From the NCBI GenBank assembly GCA_963805295.1, contig CAWDTW010000055.1, forward strand, positions 1 to 64,000: a stretch of DNA of 64,000 nt, given 5' to 3'. A model generated the notes under the pieces. The model was given only the letters and a program-made list of their open reading frames with translations, made no database searches and was not told the DNA's origin. This document shows, one piece after another, positions 35,797-45,585 of the stretch. How positions within the stretch are numbered: position 1 is the first letter of the stretch; each line of letters opens with the position of its first letter. Position numbers and translations under genes: made by a program. Origin of the DNA: Roseiarcus sp963805295. GTDB taxonomy: Bacteria > Pseudomonadota > Alphaproteobacteria > Rhizobiales > Beijerinckiaceae.

Positions 35797-37433
35797 CTAG
35801 CCCGGATTATGCATTGCGGGTTGGCGGGTGTGGCGTAAATAGCTGATTTCGTGTAGAATTTGGTTGTCTAAGCCAATTCACGCGATTTCAGCGAGGCCGC
35901 ACCCGCCATGAACGATCCTATGTTGCCGTTGCCTGGGTTGTCACCTGTTTCGGGCAAGCGCGTCGAGGTCAAGTTTGACGGCGGCTTGCTGTCGTCGGAT
36001 GGCGGCGTTCTGGCGTTGCGCGAGGTCGACCAGCGCCTTCGCGTCGCCGATCGGCTCGCCGCCTGCATGGTGGACCGGCGCGCGCCCGATCAGATCACCC
36101 ACAGCCTTGCCGACATCATCCGCTTTCGGCTGCTGATGATCGCGGCGGGCTATGAGGACGGCAACGACGCCAATTGCCTGCGGAGCGATCCGATGTTCAA
36201 GATGGCGCTCGATCTGACGCCGTCGGATCGCGAACTGTGCTCGCAGTCGACGATCTCGCGGTTGGAAAATCTGCCGGAGGTTCGCGCCCTGTTGCGGATG
36301 GGTCGCGCGATGGTCGATCTCTATTGCGAGTCCTTTCACAAGGTTCCCAAACGGATCACCCTCGACATCGACGACACGTTCGACGCGGTCCATGGCGGGC
36401 AGCAGTTGCGGTTGTTCAACGCGCATTACGACGAATACGGCTTTCAGCCCATCGTCGTGTTCGACGGCGAAGGCCGCTTCGTCACTGCCGTGCTTCGTCC
36501 CGCCAAGCGGCCGAGCGGCAAGGAGATCAAACCCTTCCTCCGCCGGCTGTTGCGCGCGATCCGAGCCCATTGGCCCAACACCGAGATCCTGCTGCGCGCC
36601 GACAGCCACTACTGCGGCCCCGAGGTTCTCGACTGGTGTCGGGCGAGCGGCCTCGATTACATCTTCGGCGTCGCGCCGACTACGACGTTGCGCCGGCATG
36701 TCGAAAGTCTCGAAGCCAGTGTAAAGGCACGGTTCGAAGCCGCGCCCAGAGACGGCAAGCTTCGTCGTTTCAAAGAGTTCTTCGACGGCGCGCAAAGCTG
36801 GAGCCGGGTCGAGCGGATCATCGCCCGGGTCGAAGCGGGCGCGGAAGGATCAGACACGCGCTTCGTCGTCACCAATCTGAACAAGCGCAACGCTCGCGTG
36901 CTCTACGAAGACGTCTATTGCCGGCGCGGCCAGGCCGAAAACCACATCAAATCCTGGAAGACGCATCTGGCGTCGGATCGCACCTCATGCACCAAGGCGA
37001 CCGCCAATCAGTTTCGGCTTTTCCTGCACGCCGGCGCCTACTGGCTGATGTGGGGGCTGCGCGCATCGATGCCCAGGCGTTCGATGTGGCGCGTTGCCCA
37101 ATTCGACACGTTGCGCCTGCGCCTCGTCAAGATCGCCGCCCGCGTCGTCGAGATGAAAACAATGATCCGCGTCCATCTGCCGACGTCATGCCCCGGCCAG
37201 GAAATCCTGCGTTTCGCCCTCCAGCGCATCCCGCGCCTCGTCACTTGAAACACGGGGCGTGAACGTCCCCGAACGTCAAACCCATCCCTTCAACCCGCAA
37301 ACCCCTCCACCCGTTTCAGGCCCAAAGCCGGAGACAATGCCGCGCGTCCGCGAGCAAGCGCGGTTCCGAAAAATCACCAGAACGCGCCGCCGACCGACGC
37401 GGAAACCTCACGCCGCTGCATAATGCGGGCTAG
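35797..37433 (+). mobile_element. IS1380-family insertion sequence
   Basis: 1,637 bp bounded by 17-bp inverted repeats that differ at one base: 35797-35813 (CTAGCCCGGATTATGCA) and 37417-37433. It has a single transposase gene, as in IS1380. I see no target duplication in the flanks, so one end may have recombined. Confidence 0.88.
35908..37248 (+). CDS. IS1380-family transposase
   Basis: 446 residues, full length. DDE-fold protein with the family marks VKFDGGLLSSDGGVLALREV at the start, ITLDIDDTFDAVHGGQQLRL with the first Asp pair, ILLRADSHYCGPEVLDWC with the second Asp, and the Glu region YCRRGQAENHIKSWKTHLAS. No lesion is seen, so the element may be active. Confidence 0.95.
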   Translation: MNDPMLPLPGLSPVSGKRVEVKFDGGLLSSDGGVLALREVDQRLRVADRLAACMVDRRAPDQITHSLADIIRFRLLMIAAGYEDGNDANCLRSDPMFKMALDLTPSDRELCSQSTISRLENLPEVRALLRMGRAMVDLYCESFHKVPKRITLDIDDTFDAVHGGQQLRLFNAHYDEYGFQPIVVFDGEGRFVTAVLRPAKRPSGKEIKPFLRRLLRAIRAHWPNTEILLRADSHYCGPEVLDWCRASGLDYIFGVAPTTTLRRHVESLEASVKARFEAAPRDGKLRRFKEFFDGAQSWSRVERIIARVEAGAEGSDTRFVVTNLNKRNARVLYEDVYCRRGQAENHIKSWKTHLASDRTSCTKATANQFRLFLHAGAYWLMWGLRASMPRRSMWRVAQFDTLRLRLVKIAARVVEMKTMIRVHLPTSCPGQEILRFALQRIPRLVT

Positions 37434-37867
37434 CTCGTCCGGCCTTTTTTCTCCGCAGCGTCGCAACAGGCAGATCGCCCGCTGTCGGCCAGACGAACTT
37501 TTCGCGACAGGAGAAGCGGCGCGAGAGAGGGCGTCAGGTCCGCCGGCTCGCCGCTTTCGAGACTATCCCCATGGCGGGCGCGTCGCCTGACGCGCCTCAG
37601 CCTTTCTGCGCGGGTGGAAGAAACTGCGCTTCCGCCTCCTATCGGAGGCGTCTCCGCGAAGCGCAGATGCCTTACAGACCGTGCGAAAACTCGATGCGAC
37701 GTACCGTACAGTCGTCCGGAGACCGAATTTTCGCGATTTTTTCTGCTCTGCGCGGCTACAGGCCGCGAAATTTGCGGCGCCGCGCAGCGTGCCTCCGAGT
37801 TTTCGCACGGTCTGCTTAATTTCCGCCCAAGAATCTTCGCAGAGCGGATTTCGAATTGCCGCCGGTC
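37434..37867. repeat. Gene-free region with an 18-bp perfect inverted repeat
   Basis: CAGACCGTGCGAAAACTC at 37675-37692 occurs inverted at 37797-37814, 104 bases apart. A second hairpin (37633-37650, 7-bp stem, TATC loop) is nearby. The frames on both strands do not look like proteins. It could be the ends of a small non-autonomous element. Confidence 0.5.
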
Positions 37868-38421
37868 TCACGCCGTGCGCAACCCGAGCGCCAGCGCGAT
37901 CCAGGCCAAGCCGTAGAAAATCAGATCAATCCCGATGAAGAGGCCGATCACCCAGAGTCCTGAGGCGGGCCATTGCGCAAGAACCAGCGCGCCAAGGATA
38001 ATCGTGATGATCCCGTCCGCCGCCTGCCAGCCCCAGCCCGGGAGAGCGACAACGAACGAGCCGATCAGTTCAAACAGCCCGCCGATCAGGAAGAATATGG
38101 CCATGACGAAGGTCAAGCCCTCGGCGCTGACGAGCGGTCGCGTCACCAGCAGCAGGCCCGTCACCCCGAAGAAATGGCGCCCAGCAAATGGTGGAAGAAG
38201 CCCGCCCAATGGCCAACCATGACCGCCTGGACGATTTCGATGACGGCCGCGATCACCAGCAGCCAGCCGAAGAACAACATCGAGGCGATGGTGGCTGTGA
38301 AGGCGCGCGCAACGGCGGCGGCGCCAAGCGCCAGCAAACCGATCCCGAACGCCAGGAACCATCCCCAATATTGGACGAGTTCGTGAGGAATCTCCACCAC
38401 GAAAGCTTGGGTGTCGCCCAT
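37868..38421 (-). pseudogene. HdeD-like (DUF308) membrane protein, frameshifted
   Basis: From ATG 38421 the minus strand reads four hydrophobic helices (WGWFLAFGIGLLALGAAAVA, ASMLFFGWLLVIAAVIEIVQ) up to WAGFFHHLLGA, then a one-base shift near 38180 leads to the second half (GVTGLLLVTRPLVSAEGLT, AIFFLIGGLFELIGSF, IITIILGALVLAQWPASGLW). Together they give about 184 residues with six segments, the HdeD family of acid and heat stress proteins. One shift only, so it may be recent. Confidence 0.75.
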
Positions 38422-38934
38422 TGTCCCATCTCCTTTGCGTCGCGCCGATGACCACGGCGCAACGAGATCGGTGACCGTCGATCGCGCCCCGCGGCTCGCG
38501 GCAGTCCGCTCATTCGCCTCGGCGCCAAACCCGACGTCAAGGCTGCCATCGGGGCGGGGTCCTAGGCGACATTCCCCAGATAAACGGCGGAGCGACGCTT
38601 AGTCTGCTCCCGTCACGCCGATGTGACAAGCCCCTCTGAAAAGTGCCGATTCCGGGAAGAAAAGGGCGCTATGTGAAACCTTTCGCCCCGTTTCGCGGCC
38701 GTTTCACCGCTTCCCGGACGCGCCCGGAAGCGGGTTTGAAAGTCACGCGTCGGCCGACGGCTCGGGGCGACCCCGCCCATGATGCAAACGGCGCGCCGCG
38801 CGCGCCCGCCGGCGCCCCAGCGAGCCGTCCCGAACGCCACTCCGCCGGCTCTTGCGGGCCGATGGCGGTCCCTTCGCCGAGTCGCGGCATTGCCGGCAAC
38901 TCCGTCATCGGCCAAATTGGGCCTCAAAACATTT
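38422..38934. other. Intergenic region before the IS1595 element
   Basis: Over 500 bases without a protein-like frame. It probably holds the promoter of the HdeD-like gene on one side and, before the insertion, that of the aminotransferase gene on the other. Confidence 0.4.
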
Positions 38935-38942
38935 AAACATTT

Positions 38943-39976
38943 CCTGATTACGCGCTTGCGTCAGCCTTAAATGTTGGATAGAACAAACAACGAACAAGCT
39001 GTTTTCGCAGGGGTTCTCCGATGGCGCGCAATCCGGTGCAGTTCCAGAAAGGCCTCAGCGAGGCCCGTTTCGCCGAGATTTACGGAACCGAAGAGCAATG
39101 TCATGCGGCGCTGGTCAAATGGCGCTGGCCGAACGGGTTCGAATGTCCTGAGTGCAATGGCGCCGATCACTGCGTCGTCACGCGCGGCGCGCGGCGTTTA
39201 TTCCAGTGTAACGCGTGTCGCAAGCAGACCTCTGTCAAAGCGGGAACGATCTTCGCTTCGAGTAAGCTGCCGCTGCGCATCTGGTTCAAGACGATCTACC
39301 TGGTCACGCAATCAAAGAAGGGCATTTCCAGTATCGAACTCGGTCGACGCCTCGGCGTCACCCAGACGGCTGCTTGGATGATGAAGCACAAGCTCGCTCA
39401 AGTCATGCTGGAGCGTAACGCGAGCAAACGCTTGAAAGGCAACGTCCAGATGGACGACGCCTATATCGGCGGCGCCCGGTCCGGCCGCCGCGGGCGAGGC
39501 GCAACAGGCAAGACGCCGTTCGTCGCTGCGATCGCAACAACGGACGATGGCAAGCCAGATCAAATCATCCTTCGGCCCGTCAAAGCCTTCAGCAGCTTTG
39601 CGATCCGAAAGCTCGCAAGCACCGCCCTCAACCCCGGCTCCAATATCGTCTCCGACGGTCTGGCATGCTTCGCCGCTGTCACCCAAGCCGGATGTCTGCA
39701 CAGCTCAATAAAGACCGGAAGCGGCAAACAAGCGGCTCGCACCCCTGCTTTCAAATGGGTCAATACCGCGTTGGGCAATATCAAAGCCGCCCTCGTGGGG
39801 ACCTACCGAGCCGTGCGAGAAAAGCACGTCCCTCGATATCTCGCGGAGTTCGAATATCAATTCAATCGCCGATACGATCTCGGGACCATGATCCCCCGCC
39901 TCGCGTTCGTTGCGCTGAGGACCGCCCCGATGCCTTACCGCTTGCTAAAACTGGCTGACGTTGCCGCGTAATCAGG
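38943..39976 (+). mobile_element. IS1595-family insertion sequence, complete
   Basis: 1,034 bp. The ends carry 24-bp inverted repeats with four mismatches (38943-38966 and 39953-39976, both starting CCTGATTACGCG). They are flanked by an 8-bp direct repeat AAACATTT (38935-38942 and 39977-39984), the duplication length of this family; a further copy of AAACATTT lies just left. Confidence 0.92.
39021..39971 (+). CDS. IS1595-family (ISXO2-like) transposase
   Basis: 316 residues, apparently complete. The zinc ribbon (CPECNGADH, CNACRKQTSVKAGT) is followed by a helix-turn-helix and a DDE-type domain: QMDDAYIGGARSGRRGRG, NIVSDGLACFAAVTQAGC, then the final helix RYLAEFEYQFNRRYDL. It differs from the two IS1595 fragments at 9983 and 12445. 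Confidence 0.95.
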   Translation: MARNPVQFQKGLSEARFAEIYGTEEQCHAALVKWRWPNGFECPECNGADHCVVTRGARRLFQCNACRKQTSVKAGTIFASSKLPLRIWFKTIYLVTQSKKGISSIELGRRLGVTQTAAWMMKHKLAQVMLERNASKRLKGNVQMDDAYIGGARSGRRGRGATGKTPFVAAIATTDDGKPDQIILRPVKAFSSFAIRKLASTALNPGSNIVSDGLACFAAVTQAGCLHSSIKTGSGKQAARTPAFKWVNTALGNIKAALVGTYRAVREKHVPRYLAEFEYQFNRRYDLGTMIPRLAFVALRTAPMPYRLLKLADVAA

Positions 39977-39982
39977 AAACAT

Positions 39983-41326
39983 TTGGTCATCGATGGCGTC
40001 GGTCGGTTCATGATGCGCGACTTTGCGAAATTCTCGGAAGACTACCCGGCCTACTCGGCGACCAGCGTGCTCGACGAATTGCGAAGCGCTGAATTCGCCC
40101 GTCTCGACGAGAACGGCCAGATTTATCTCGACTACACCGGCTCCGGACTCTACGCCGTTTCACAACTTCGTCAGCATGCCGAATTTCTAGGCAAGAATGT
40201 CTTCGGCAATCCCCACTCCGCGAGTTCAAGCTCAATCGAAATGACGCGGTGGGTCGAGCGCACCCGCGCTGCGACCTTGGCGTATTTCAACGGCGCCGGG
40301 GAATACACCGCGGTGTTCACGCTGAATGCTTCCGGCGCCATAAAACTCGTTGCGGAGGCGTATTCGTTCGCGGCCGGCGGACGGCTGTTGCTGAGTGCGG
40401 ACAACCACAATTCCGTCAACGGCGTCCGCGAATTTGCAAAAGGCAAGGGCGCGACTGTCGATTATGCCCCGCTGACCCGTCCCGACTTGCGCATCGACCT
40501 CCCGAAAATGGAGACGCTCCTGGCGAAGGCCGATCCAGCGGCTTCCAATCTCCTGGCTTTCCCGGCGCAGTCCAATTTTTCCGGCGTAAAGCATGCGCTG
40601 TCGCTCGTCGACGCCGCGCACGCCAAAGGATGGGATGTGTTGCTGGACGCCGCGGCGTTTGTGCCGACCAATCGGCTGGATTTGCGGGCCGTCTCGCCTG
40701 AATTCGTGGCCCTCTCGTTTTACAAGATGTTCGGCTACCCCACGGGCGTGGGTTGCCTGCTGATCCGAAATTCGGCTCTGGCCACGCTTCGCCGACCGTG
40801 GTTCGCGGGCGGCACGGTGAATTTCGCGACAGTCCAGACCCGCCAGCACATCCTGGCGCCCCGCGAGGCGGGTTTTGAAGACGGTACGTTGAATTTCCTG
40901 AGCATTCCCGCTGTCGAGATTGGCCTCGAACATCTTGACTACGTCGGCATGGACACGATTCAGGCCCGGGTGGGTTGCCTCACCGACTGGCTTCTGAGCG
41001 AACTGCTCGCGTTGCGCCACAGCAACGGCCGTCCAATGGTGCGGATTTACGGCCCGGCCACATCGACCATGCGGGGCGGAACGATAAGCATGAATTTCTA
41101 CGATCAAGAGGGCCATCTGCTTGACTATCGAAGAATAGAAGAGCTTGCCGCTTTGGAAGGAATATCCCTGAGGACGGGTTGCTTCTGCAACCCTGGCGCC
41201 GGTGAAACAGCGGAGGATTTGACAGAGGAGGACATGCGCGCAGGATTTGCGCGGAGCGAAAACATGACACTGCCGCTCTTTCGTCAGTTTCTGCAACACC
41301 GCGGAGGCAAAAGCGCGGGGCCGTTC
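39983..41326 (+). pseudogene. Class V aminotransferase / cysteine desulfurase-like gene, 5' part, split by IS4
   Basis: A PLP enzyme of the molybdenum-cofactor-sulfurase type: start most likely ATG 40010 or 40013 (MRDFAKFSEDYPAY), then IYLDYTGSGLYAVSQL, GNPHSASSSS, and the PLP-lysine segment VALSFYKMFGYPTGVGCLLI. The desulfurase loop RTGCFCNPGAGE carries cysteines near residue 400. The gene breaks at 41326 where the IS4 element enters; its last 45 or so codons lie beyond at 42559-42704. IS1595 sits about 30 bp upstream of the ATG and separates the gene from its promoter, so it is probably silent as well as truncated. Confidence 0.85.
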
Positions 41327-42547
41327 CTCACCCATCCCTCATTTACGCGAGCCCGAAGGTTTCGGTGAAGACTCTGTTTTGGCGTAGCAATTCCTCGTAT
41401 TTGGCGACGAGCGGCCGCAGTCTTTGCTCGGGCATGTTGGGGATGAGGCCGTAGAGCAGGCAACCCTGGCGGAACAACGAATGGACGCGGCGTTTGACCG
41501 TGCTGGTTCTGAGCAATCGGTCCATGCCGAGGCTTTCGCCGGCGGCGCCGAGCAGCGTCAGCAGCAGGATCGCCAAGGCGTTGAGCATTAGCAAGCGGTC
41601 GCGCCGCTGCGGATCGCCGATGCGTAGCGCGCTCAGCCCCATGCCGAAGCGCAAGTCTTTGGAATCCCGGAACCCAGGCTCGATCGTCCACCGCTTGGCG
41701 TAGAGTTTGACGATCTGGCCCGCGCTCGAACTTGCGTCGCTGGCGGCCAGATGCCACGCTCTTTCATGCCCGTGGCGTGGACGCAGACCACCGCGCCGAC
41801 CTTGTGGCGGGCGGCCGTGACCTGGCGCCGCGCAGCAGGCGCGCCCGTCCGCCCTTGCCGACCCAGTCGGCGGCCAGGCGCGTCCGCCGTCCGCCGCGGC
41901 CACTTGAACATTGCCGCGAAAGCGGATGACGTAGCCGAAGCCGAGCTGTCGAGGAACTCGAACAGCTTGACGTCGCCGAAGCCCGATCGGCCAGGATCGT
42001 CACCGCCACACTTCGGGAAGAAGCGCTTCAGACGGCAAGGCAGAGGTCTCGAAGTCTTGCGCTGGTCTTCAATCATCTTGTCGACCGTGAGCCACAGGAG
42101 CGCTCGCGCGGCCGTGGCGGGTGACGAGGTTCAGCGCGAGCGTGGCTTGGTTGTCGGCGTCGAAATCGGTCCAGTCCATCGCCACGACGATCGCCTCGCG
42201 CTGGCCACATCTCGCGCACCACGGCGCACGCCACACGACGACGCGGCGTTGTCAGCAGACGATCGACTGTTTGATGCGGCTGTGACGAGACCGCGCGCCG
42301 CGCAGCGCATGCCCGATGACGGAAACGGCCAAGGACGCCCCCGTCACAACGCCGACCACCCCGTTGGCCAGCGAAACAATCCGTTTGGCGTGCAGGCTCC
42401 TGCAAACGCCCGCTCCACAAAATGATGAATGAATTCCACGCGCTCGACCGGCTTCCGCATGAGCCACCTTCCCCGCTATTGCGACAGCGCAACGCGGTGA
42501 CCCGCCAATTCAGGCAATTTCGAGTGGTGTAAATGAGGGGATTTAGA
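41327..42547 (-). mobile_element. IS4-family insertion sequence, decayed, with 11-bp target duplication
   Basis: The direct repeat CGGGGCCGTTC flanks it exactly (41316-41326 and 42548-42558). The ends share an imperfect inverted repeat of about 18-20 bp around ATCCC-CTCATTTAC. Length is 1,221 bp. Confidence 0.85.
41343..42480 (-). pseudogene. IS4-family transposase with several frameshifts
   Basis: The C-terminal part is readable at 41343-41760: QIVKLYAKRWTIEPGFRDSK with the catalytic Glu, LRFGMGLSALRIGDPQRRDR, and ALAILLLTLLGAAGESLGMD. The N-terminal two thirds are spread over all minus-strand frames (for example ARDFLHHL-type and HAKRIVSLANGVVGVVTGAS pieces). The element cannot encode an active enzyme. 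Confidence 0.75.
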
Positions 42548-42558
42548 CGGGGCCGTTC

Positions 42559-42704
42559 GGGTATCGCTCGGGCTGGCCAGCAATTTCTTCGATGTCAAAA
42601 CTTTCCTGGAATTCGTGGGCCGCCTTCGCGACCAGACCAATATGACCATCGGAGAGGTGACGTACGACATTGAATCCTGCCGCGTGATCCGTGACGGAAG
42701 CTAA
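42559..42704 (+). pseudogene. 3' remnant of the split class V aminotransferase gene
   Basis: Right after the IS4 duplication the plus strand reads VSLGLASNFFDVKTFLEFVG, then RLRDQTNMTIGEV and a TAA at 42702-42704. This is the C-terminal end expected of the enzyme interrupted at 41326. Its frame is offset by one base from the 5' part, so a small indel accompanies the insertion. Confidence 0.65.
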
Positions 42705-42997
42705 CCCATCCGATCCGAGCATCCACCAAGGAAGGTTTCTGCTCAGAACTTGGTTTATCCGCTGGGCGGCGCGCTGCGAACTCGGCATGGGCGGAGCGGT
42801 GAAGTCATGAGAGTGGTCACGTCCAAGAAATGCAAATGGCGCGGCAACCCGTCGATAAATCTCCGTTGTCGGCCGAAGACCGCGCATTACGGGATCGCCC
42901 GCTCGGCCGCCAAGCCGGTTCAGGGCGACGGGCCGATCCGGCGAGGCGGATCGGCGGCGTCCCCGCGAGACGCGCGTCGCTGCCTCGCCGCGCTGGG

Positions 42998-43444
42998 CTA
43001 GGTGTGCACGCCTGGATCGGGCCCTGGATCGCGGCCGGCGGCAGCGACGGCCAGCCTGCCGAGGTAGTGGGCCCAACCTCTCCCGTGAGAGGCGCGTTGT
43101 TCGGCGTTGGGCAGCCCGGTGTGCGTCATGCGCAAGAGCGTGCCGCCGTTGTGGTCGATCAGGTCGATCTCGACCAGGCTCGATCCCGGCGGAACCTCCT
43201 CGTTGTCCTCCCAACCGAAGCTGTAGGCGAGGCGGTGGACCGGCACGACCTCGCGGAAGGCGCCGCGAGCGTTGTTGCGCCCGCCGACGCCTTTGACGAG
43301 GTAGATCCCACCCGGATGCGCCTCCGTGGTCGCGTCGGTGCCCATCCAGCGCAGGATCTTCTCGGGATCGGTCAGGAAGGCGAAGACGGCGGCGGGCGGG
43401 GCCGCGATGTGGGTTTCCCGCCGAACGACGAGCAATTCATCCAT
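42998..43444 (-). CDS. SRPBCC / AHSA1-like protein
   Basis: 148 residues from ATG 43444, preceded by an AAGGAGG site. It has the helix-grip fold of the START/Bet v1 superfamily. RETHIAAPPAAVFAFLTDPE and KILRWMG mark the start, GAFREVVPVHRLAYSFGWED the middle and LRMTHTGLPNAEQRASHGRGW the end of the AHSA1-like branch. These proteins bind hydrophobic ligands and are often cotranscribed with ArsR regulators; none is next to it. An upstream ATG (43498) is less likely. The 293 bases on its left hold no clear gene. Confidence 0.82.
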   Translation of the reverse strand: MDELLVVRRETHIAAPPAAVFAFLTDPEKILRWMGTDATTEAHPGGIYLVKGVGGRNNARGAFREVVPVHRLAYSFGWEDNEEVPPGSSLVEIDLIDHNGGTLLRMTHTGLPNAEQRASHGRGWAHYLGRLAVAAAGRDPGPDPGVHT

Positions 43445-43570
43445 CTTAAAGCCTCCTTGTTTGCTGATATGACGCGCGAGGGCCCGCCCGTTCGACATCG
43501 GGCAGCGGCGGCGGGCCGGAATATCGGGCGCCCCTCATGAAAGCATATCCGAGCCCAAGAGTTAACTTTC

Positions 43571-44710
43571 GTGGAGAGCGGGCTGATGACAATGGATCGC
43601 CTCGCCCCCATGATCGACCCCATGCAGCTTTGCTCGACGCTCGCCTGGCTCATCGACGCGGCCGGCGCCTCGCCCGACGCCGACCGGTTCCTGGCCGAGC
43701 TCGGCGCGCGGCTGATCGATGACGGTTTGCCGCTCGCGGGCGGCGCGCTGACGCTCGCGGCGCCGCACCCGATCATCGCACACCGAACCTGGCTGTGGCG
43801 GTCCGAGACCGGGACGGTGATCGAGGCCCTGGGATTCGCGCCGGCCGGACTCGCGGGCGCGGGGCCGGCGGGTCCGCCCGGCGATGCGGGCCGGGGCTGG
43901 CTGGAAGGGCTCGGAGGCGGGCCGGTGCATGAGGATGCCGTCGGGCCGGGGCCGGACGGGCCGGCGCTCGGCTGGATCGGGCCGCGTCCGTTCACCGCCG
44001 TCGAGGCCGGCCGGCTCCATGAGGCCGCGCGGTTCGCCTCGGCGCCGCTCGCCGCGCTGACCGCGCGCGCGACGCTGACCGCCGCCCTCGAGGCCTATCT
44101 CGGCCGGCGCACCGCGGCGCGGGTGCTGGCGGGTCCGCTGCGGCGCGGCGTCGGCGAGACCATCCAGGCCGCGCTGCTCTGCGCGGATCTGCGCGGCTTC
44201 ACGGCGCTCTCCGAGGCCGCGCCCCCGGCGGCGGTGATCGCAACTCTCGACGCCTGGTTCGACCGCATCGCCGGCGCCGTCCATGCCTTCGGCGGCGAAG
44301 TGCTGAAATTCCTCGGCGACGGCATGCTGGCGATTTTTCCGGTCGCCGGAGGCTCGCCCGGCGCCGCCTGCGACGCAGCGCTTCGCGCGGTCGCCGCCGC
44401 CCGGGCCGGAATGGCGCATCTCGACGAGACGCGGCGACTGCAGGGCCTGCCGCCCCTGCCCTTTGGCGCGGCCGTGCATCTCGGCGAGATCCTGTGGGGC
44501 AATATCGGCGCGGCCGACCGGCTGGATTTCACCGCGATCGGCCCGGCCGTCAATCTGGTCAGCCGGCTGGAGGGACTGTGCCGGCCGCTCGATCGGGCGG
44601 TCCTGGTTTCGGGCGCGGTCGCCGCCGAAACCAGGGCGCCGCTGATCCCGCTGGGAACCCATGCCCTGCGCGGCATCGCATCCCCATGCGCCGTCTTCAC
44701 CGTCCCTTAA
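43571..44710 (+). CDS. Class III adenylate cyclase with N-terminal unknown domain
   Basis: 379 residues from GTG 43571, or 374 from ATG 43586. Residues about 200-375 are a class III cyclase: first metal Asp in LLCADLRGFTALSE, second Asp in VLKFLGDGMLAIFPV, GAAVHLGEILWGNIGA, then FTAIGPAVNLVSRLEGL. The N-terminal 190 residues are Gly/Pro/Ala-rich and look like a small sensory domain I do not recognise. It is the only cyclase of this type here; a perfect CRP-type site lies 320 bp after its stop. Confidence 0.85.
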   Translation: MESGLMTMDRLAPMIDPMQLCSTLAWLIDAAGASPDADRFLAELGARLIDDGLPLAGGALTLAAPHPIIAHRTWLWRSETGTVIEALGFAPAGLAGAGPAGPPGDAGRGWLEGLGGGPVHEDAVGPGPDGPALGWIGPRPFTAVEAGRLHEAARFASAPLAALTARATLTAALEAYLGRRTAARVLAGPLRRGVGETIQAALLCADLRGFTALSEAAPPAAVIATLDAWFDRIAGAVHAFGGEVLKFLGDGMLAIFPVAGGSPGAACDAALRAVAAARAGMAHLDETRRLQGLPPLPFGAAVHLGEILWGNIGAADRLDFTAIGPAVNLVSRLEGLCRPLDRAVLVSGAVAAETRAPLIPLGTHALRGIASPCAVFTVP

Positions 44711-45029
44711 GAGCTGAGAAGGGCGCCCCAGGCCGGCCGCATCGTTCGTTCAGCACAGGAGCGCCGCAGCGCTCAGTCTGACGCTCGCGCTCGAACTCGT
44801 TCGCAGCCAGGGCTTGGCGCCCCGGTCGCAGGAACTCGCGAAGGGCGGCCTCGCGGGTTACGGTGACGCTTTACTTAATCCTAAATGCGCGGTGTCAGGG
44901 GCGGTCCGCGTGGAGCGGATTCAGAAAAAGGCAATTGCGGTCGCATCACCGTAATCGCCGGAATTCCAGGCGCAACGGGGCAGATTAAGGTTCATTCCGC
45001 TTAACTGGGAATGTCGGGTAAACGCGTAG

Positions 45030-45045
45030 TGTGATGCGCGTCACA
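45030..45045. promoter_or_regulatory. Perfect CRP/FNR-type palindrome
   Basis: TGTGATGCGCGTCACA matches the consensus TGTGA-N6-TCACA exactly. It lies between the adenylate cyclase gene and an open frame of about 90 codons that follows directly. Confidence 0.55.
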
Positions 45046-45131
45046 GCCGGAGGCCTCTGTCCAAGCGCCAATTCCGTGCAGAAGTAATCGACGGGATTGT
45101 TACTGATAACCAGGCTTGGTGGTCGCGGCTG

Positions 45132-45305
45132 GTGATTGCGCCGGAGGCGGAATGTCATCCTAGCATGGTATTTTCGGTGCACGAGCTGGACCAGAACGCG
45201 TACACCAGCAGTGAGAGTGGGAGCTATTTCATGGTTTCATTTGTGGACGCCCATAGCCACCACCCAGTCCGATCGGTGCACATCGCGGAAGGGGAAACCG
45301 ACTAG
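45132..45305 (+). CDS. Unrecognised short ORF, possibly longer upstream
   Basis: GTG 45132 gives 57 residues to TAG at 45303; the frame has no stop back to 45030 and reads sensibly (EVIDGIVTDNQAWWSRLVIA), but no start codon is there. Later residues (PSMVFSVHELDQNAYTSSES, SYFMVSFVDAHSHHPV) look like a folded protein. It may be a gene remnant or a gene with an unusual start. I do not recognise it. Confidence 0.3.
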   Translation: MIAPEAECHPSMVFSVHELDQNAYTSSESGSYFMVSFVDAHSHHPVRSVHIAEGETD

Positions 45306-45570
45306 CAGAAACTGATGGGAAAATATATGAGATAGATCTCGCTTGATAGGGTGGATTTCCATTAAATTCTTTGACAGTCGGGAGCGATGCAAACGGGCTC
45401 AGTACCTCGACGGCGATCGGGTGTCGAATCGACGCTGCACGAGGCCGCTCGGGGAGCCGGAGCGGCCTAAATCGAGCTATCCGCACAGCATTCGTGATTT
45501 CCGAAATATGGCAACACACTGCGCCGGCTGTTGAGCTGGTATTTTTTCCCGAGATCACTGTACCCCTTAG

Positions 45571-45585
45571 GAACATTTCGTGAAC
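45571..45585. promoter_or_regulatory. Candidate LexA (SOS) box
   Basis: GAACATTTCGTGAAC fits the alphaproteobacterial SOS consensus GAAC-N7-GAAC exactly. ATG codons follow 34 and 43 bases on (45619, 45628) and open a 61-62 residue frame that I cannot assign, so the regulated gene may be lost. Confidence 0.5.

Noticed and set aside
35797..37433. Target duplication for the IS1380 element
   Set aside because: The bases next to the two inverted repeats differ, so no duplication can be claimed.
42705..42997. Possible gene between the aminotransferase remnant and the SRPBCC gene
   Set aside because: Frames on both strands were read; none shows a conserved or protein-like pattern.
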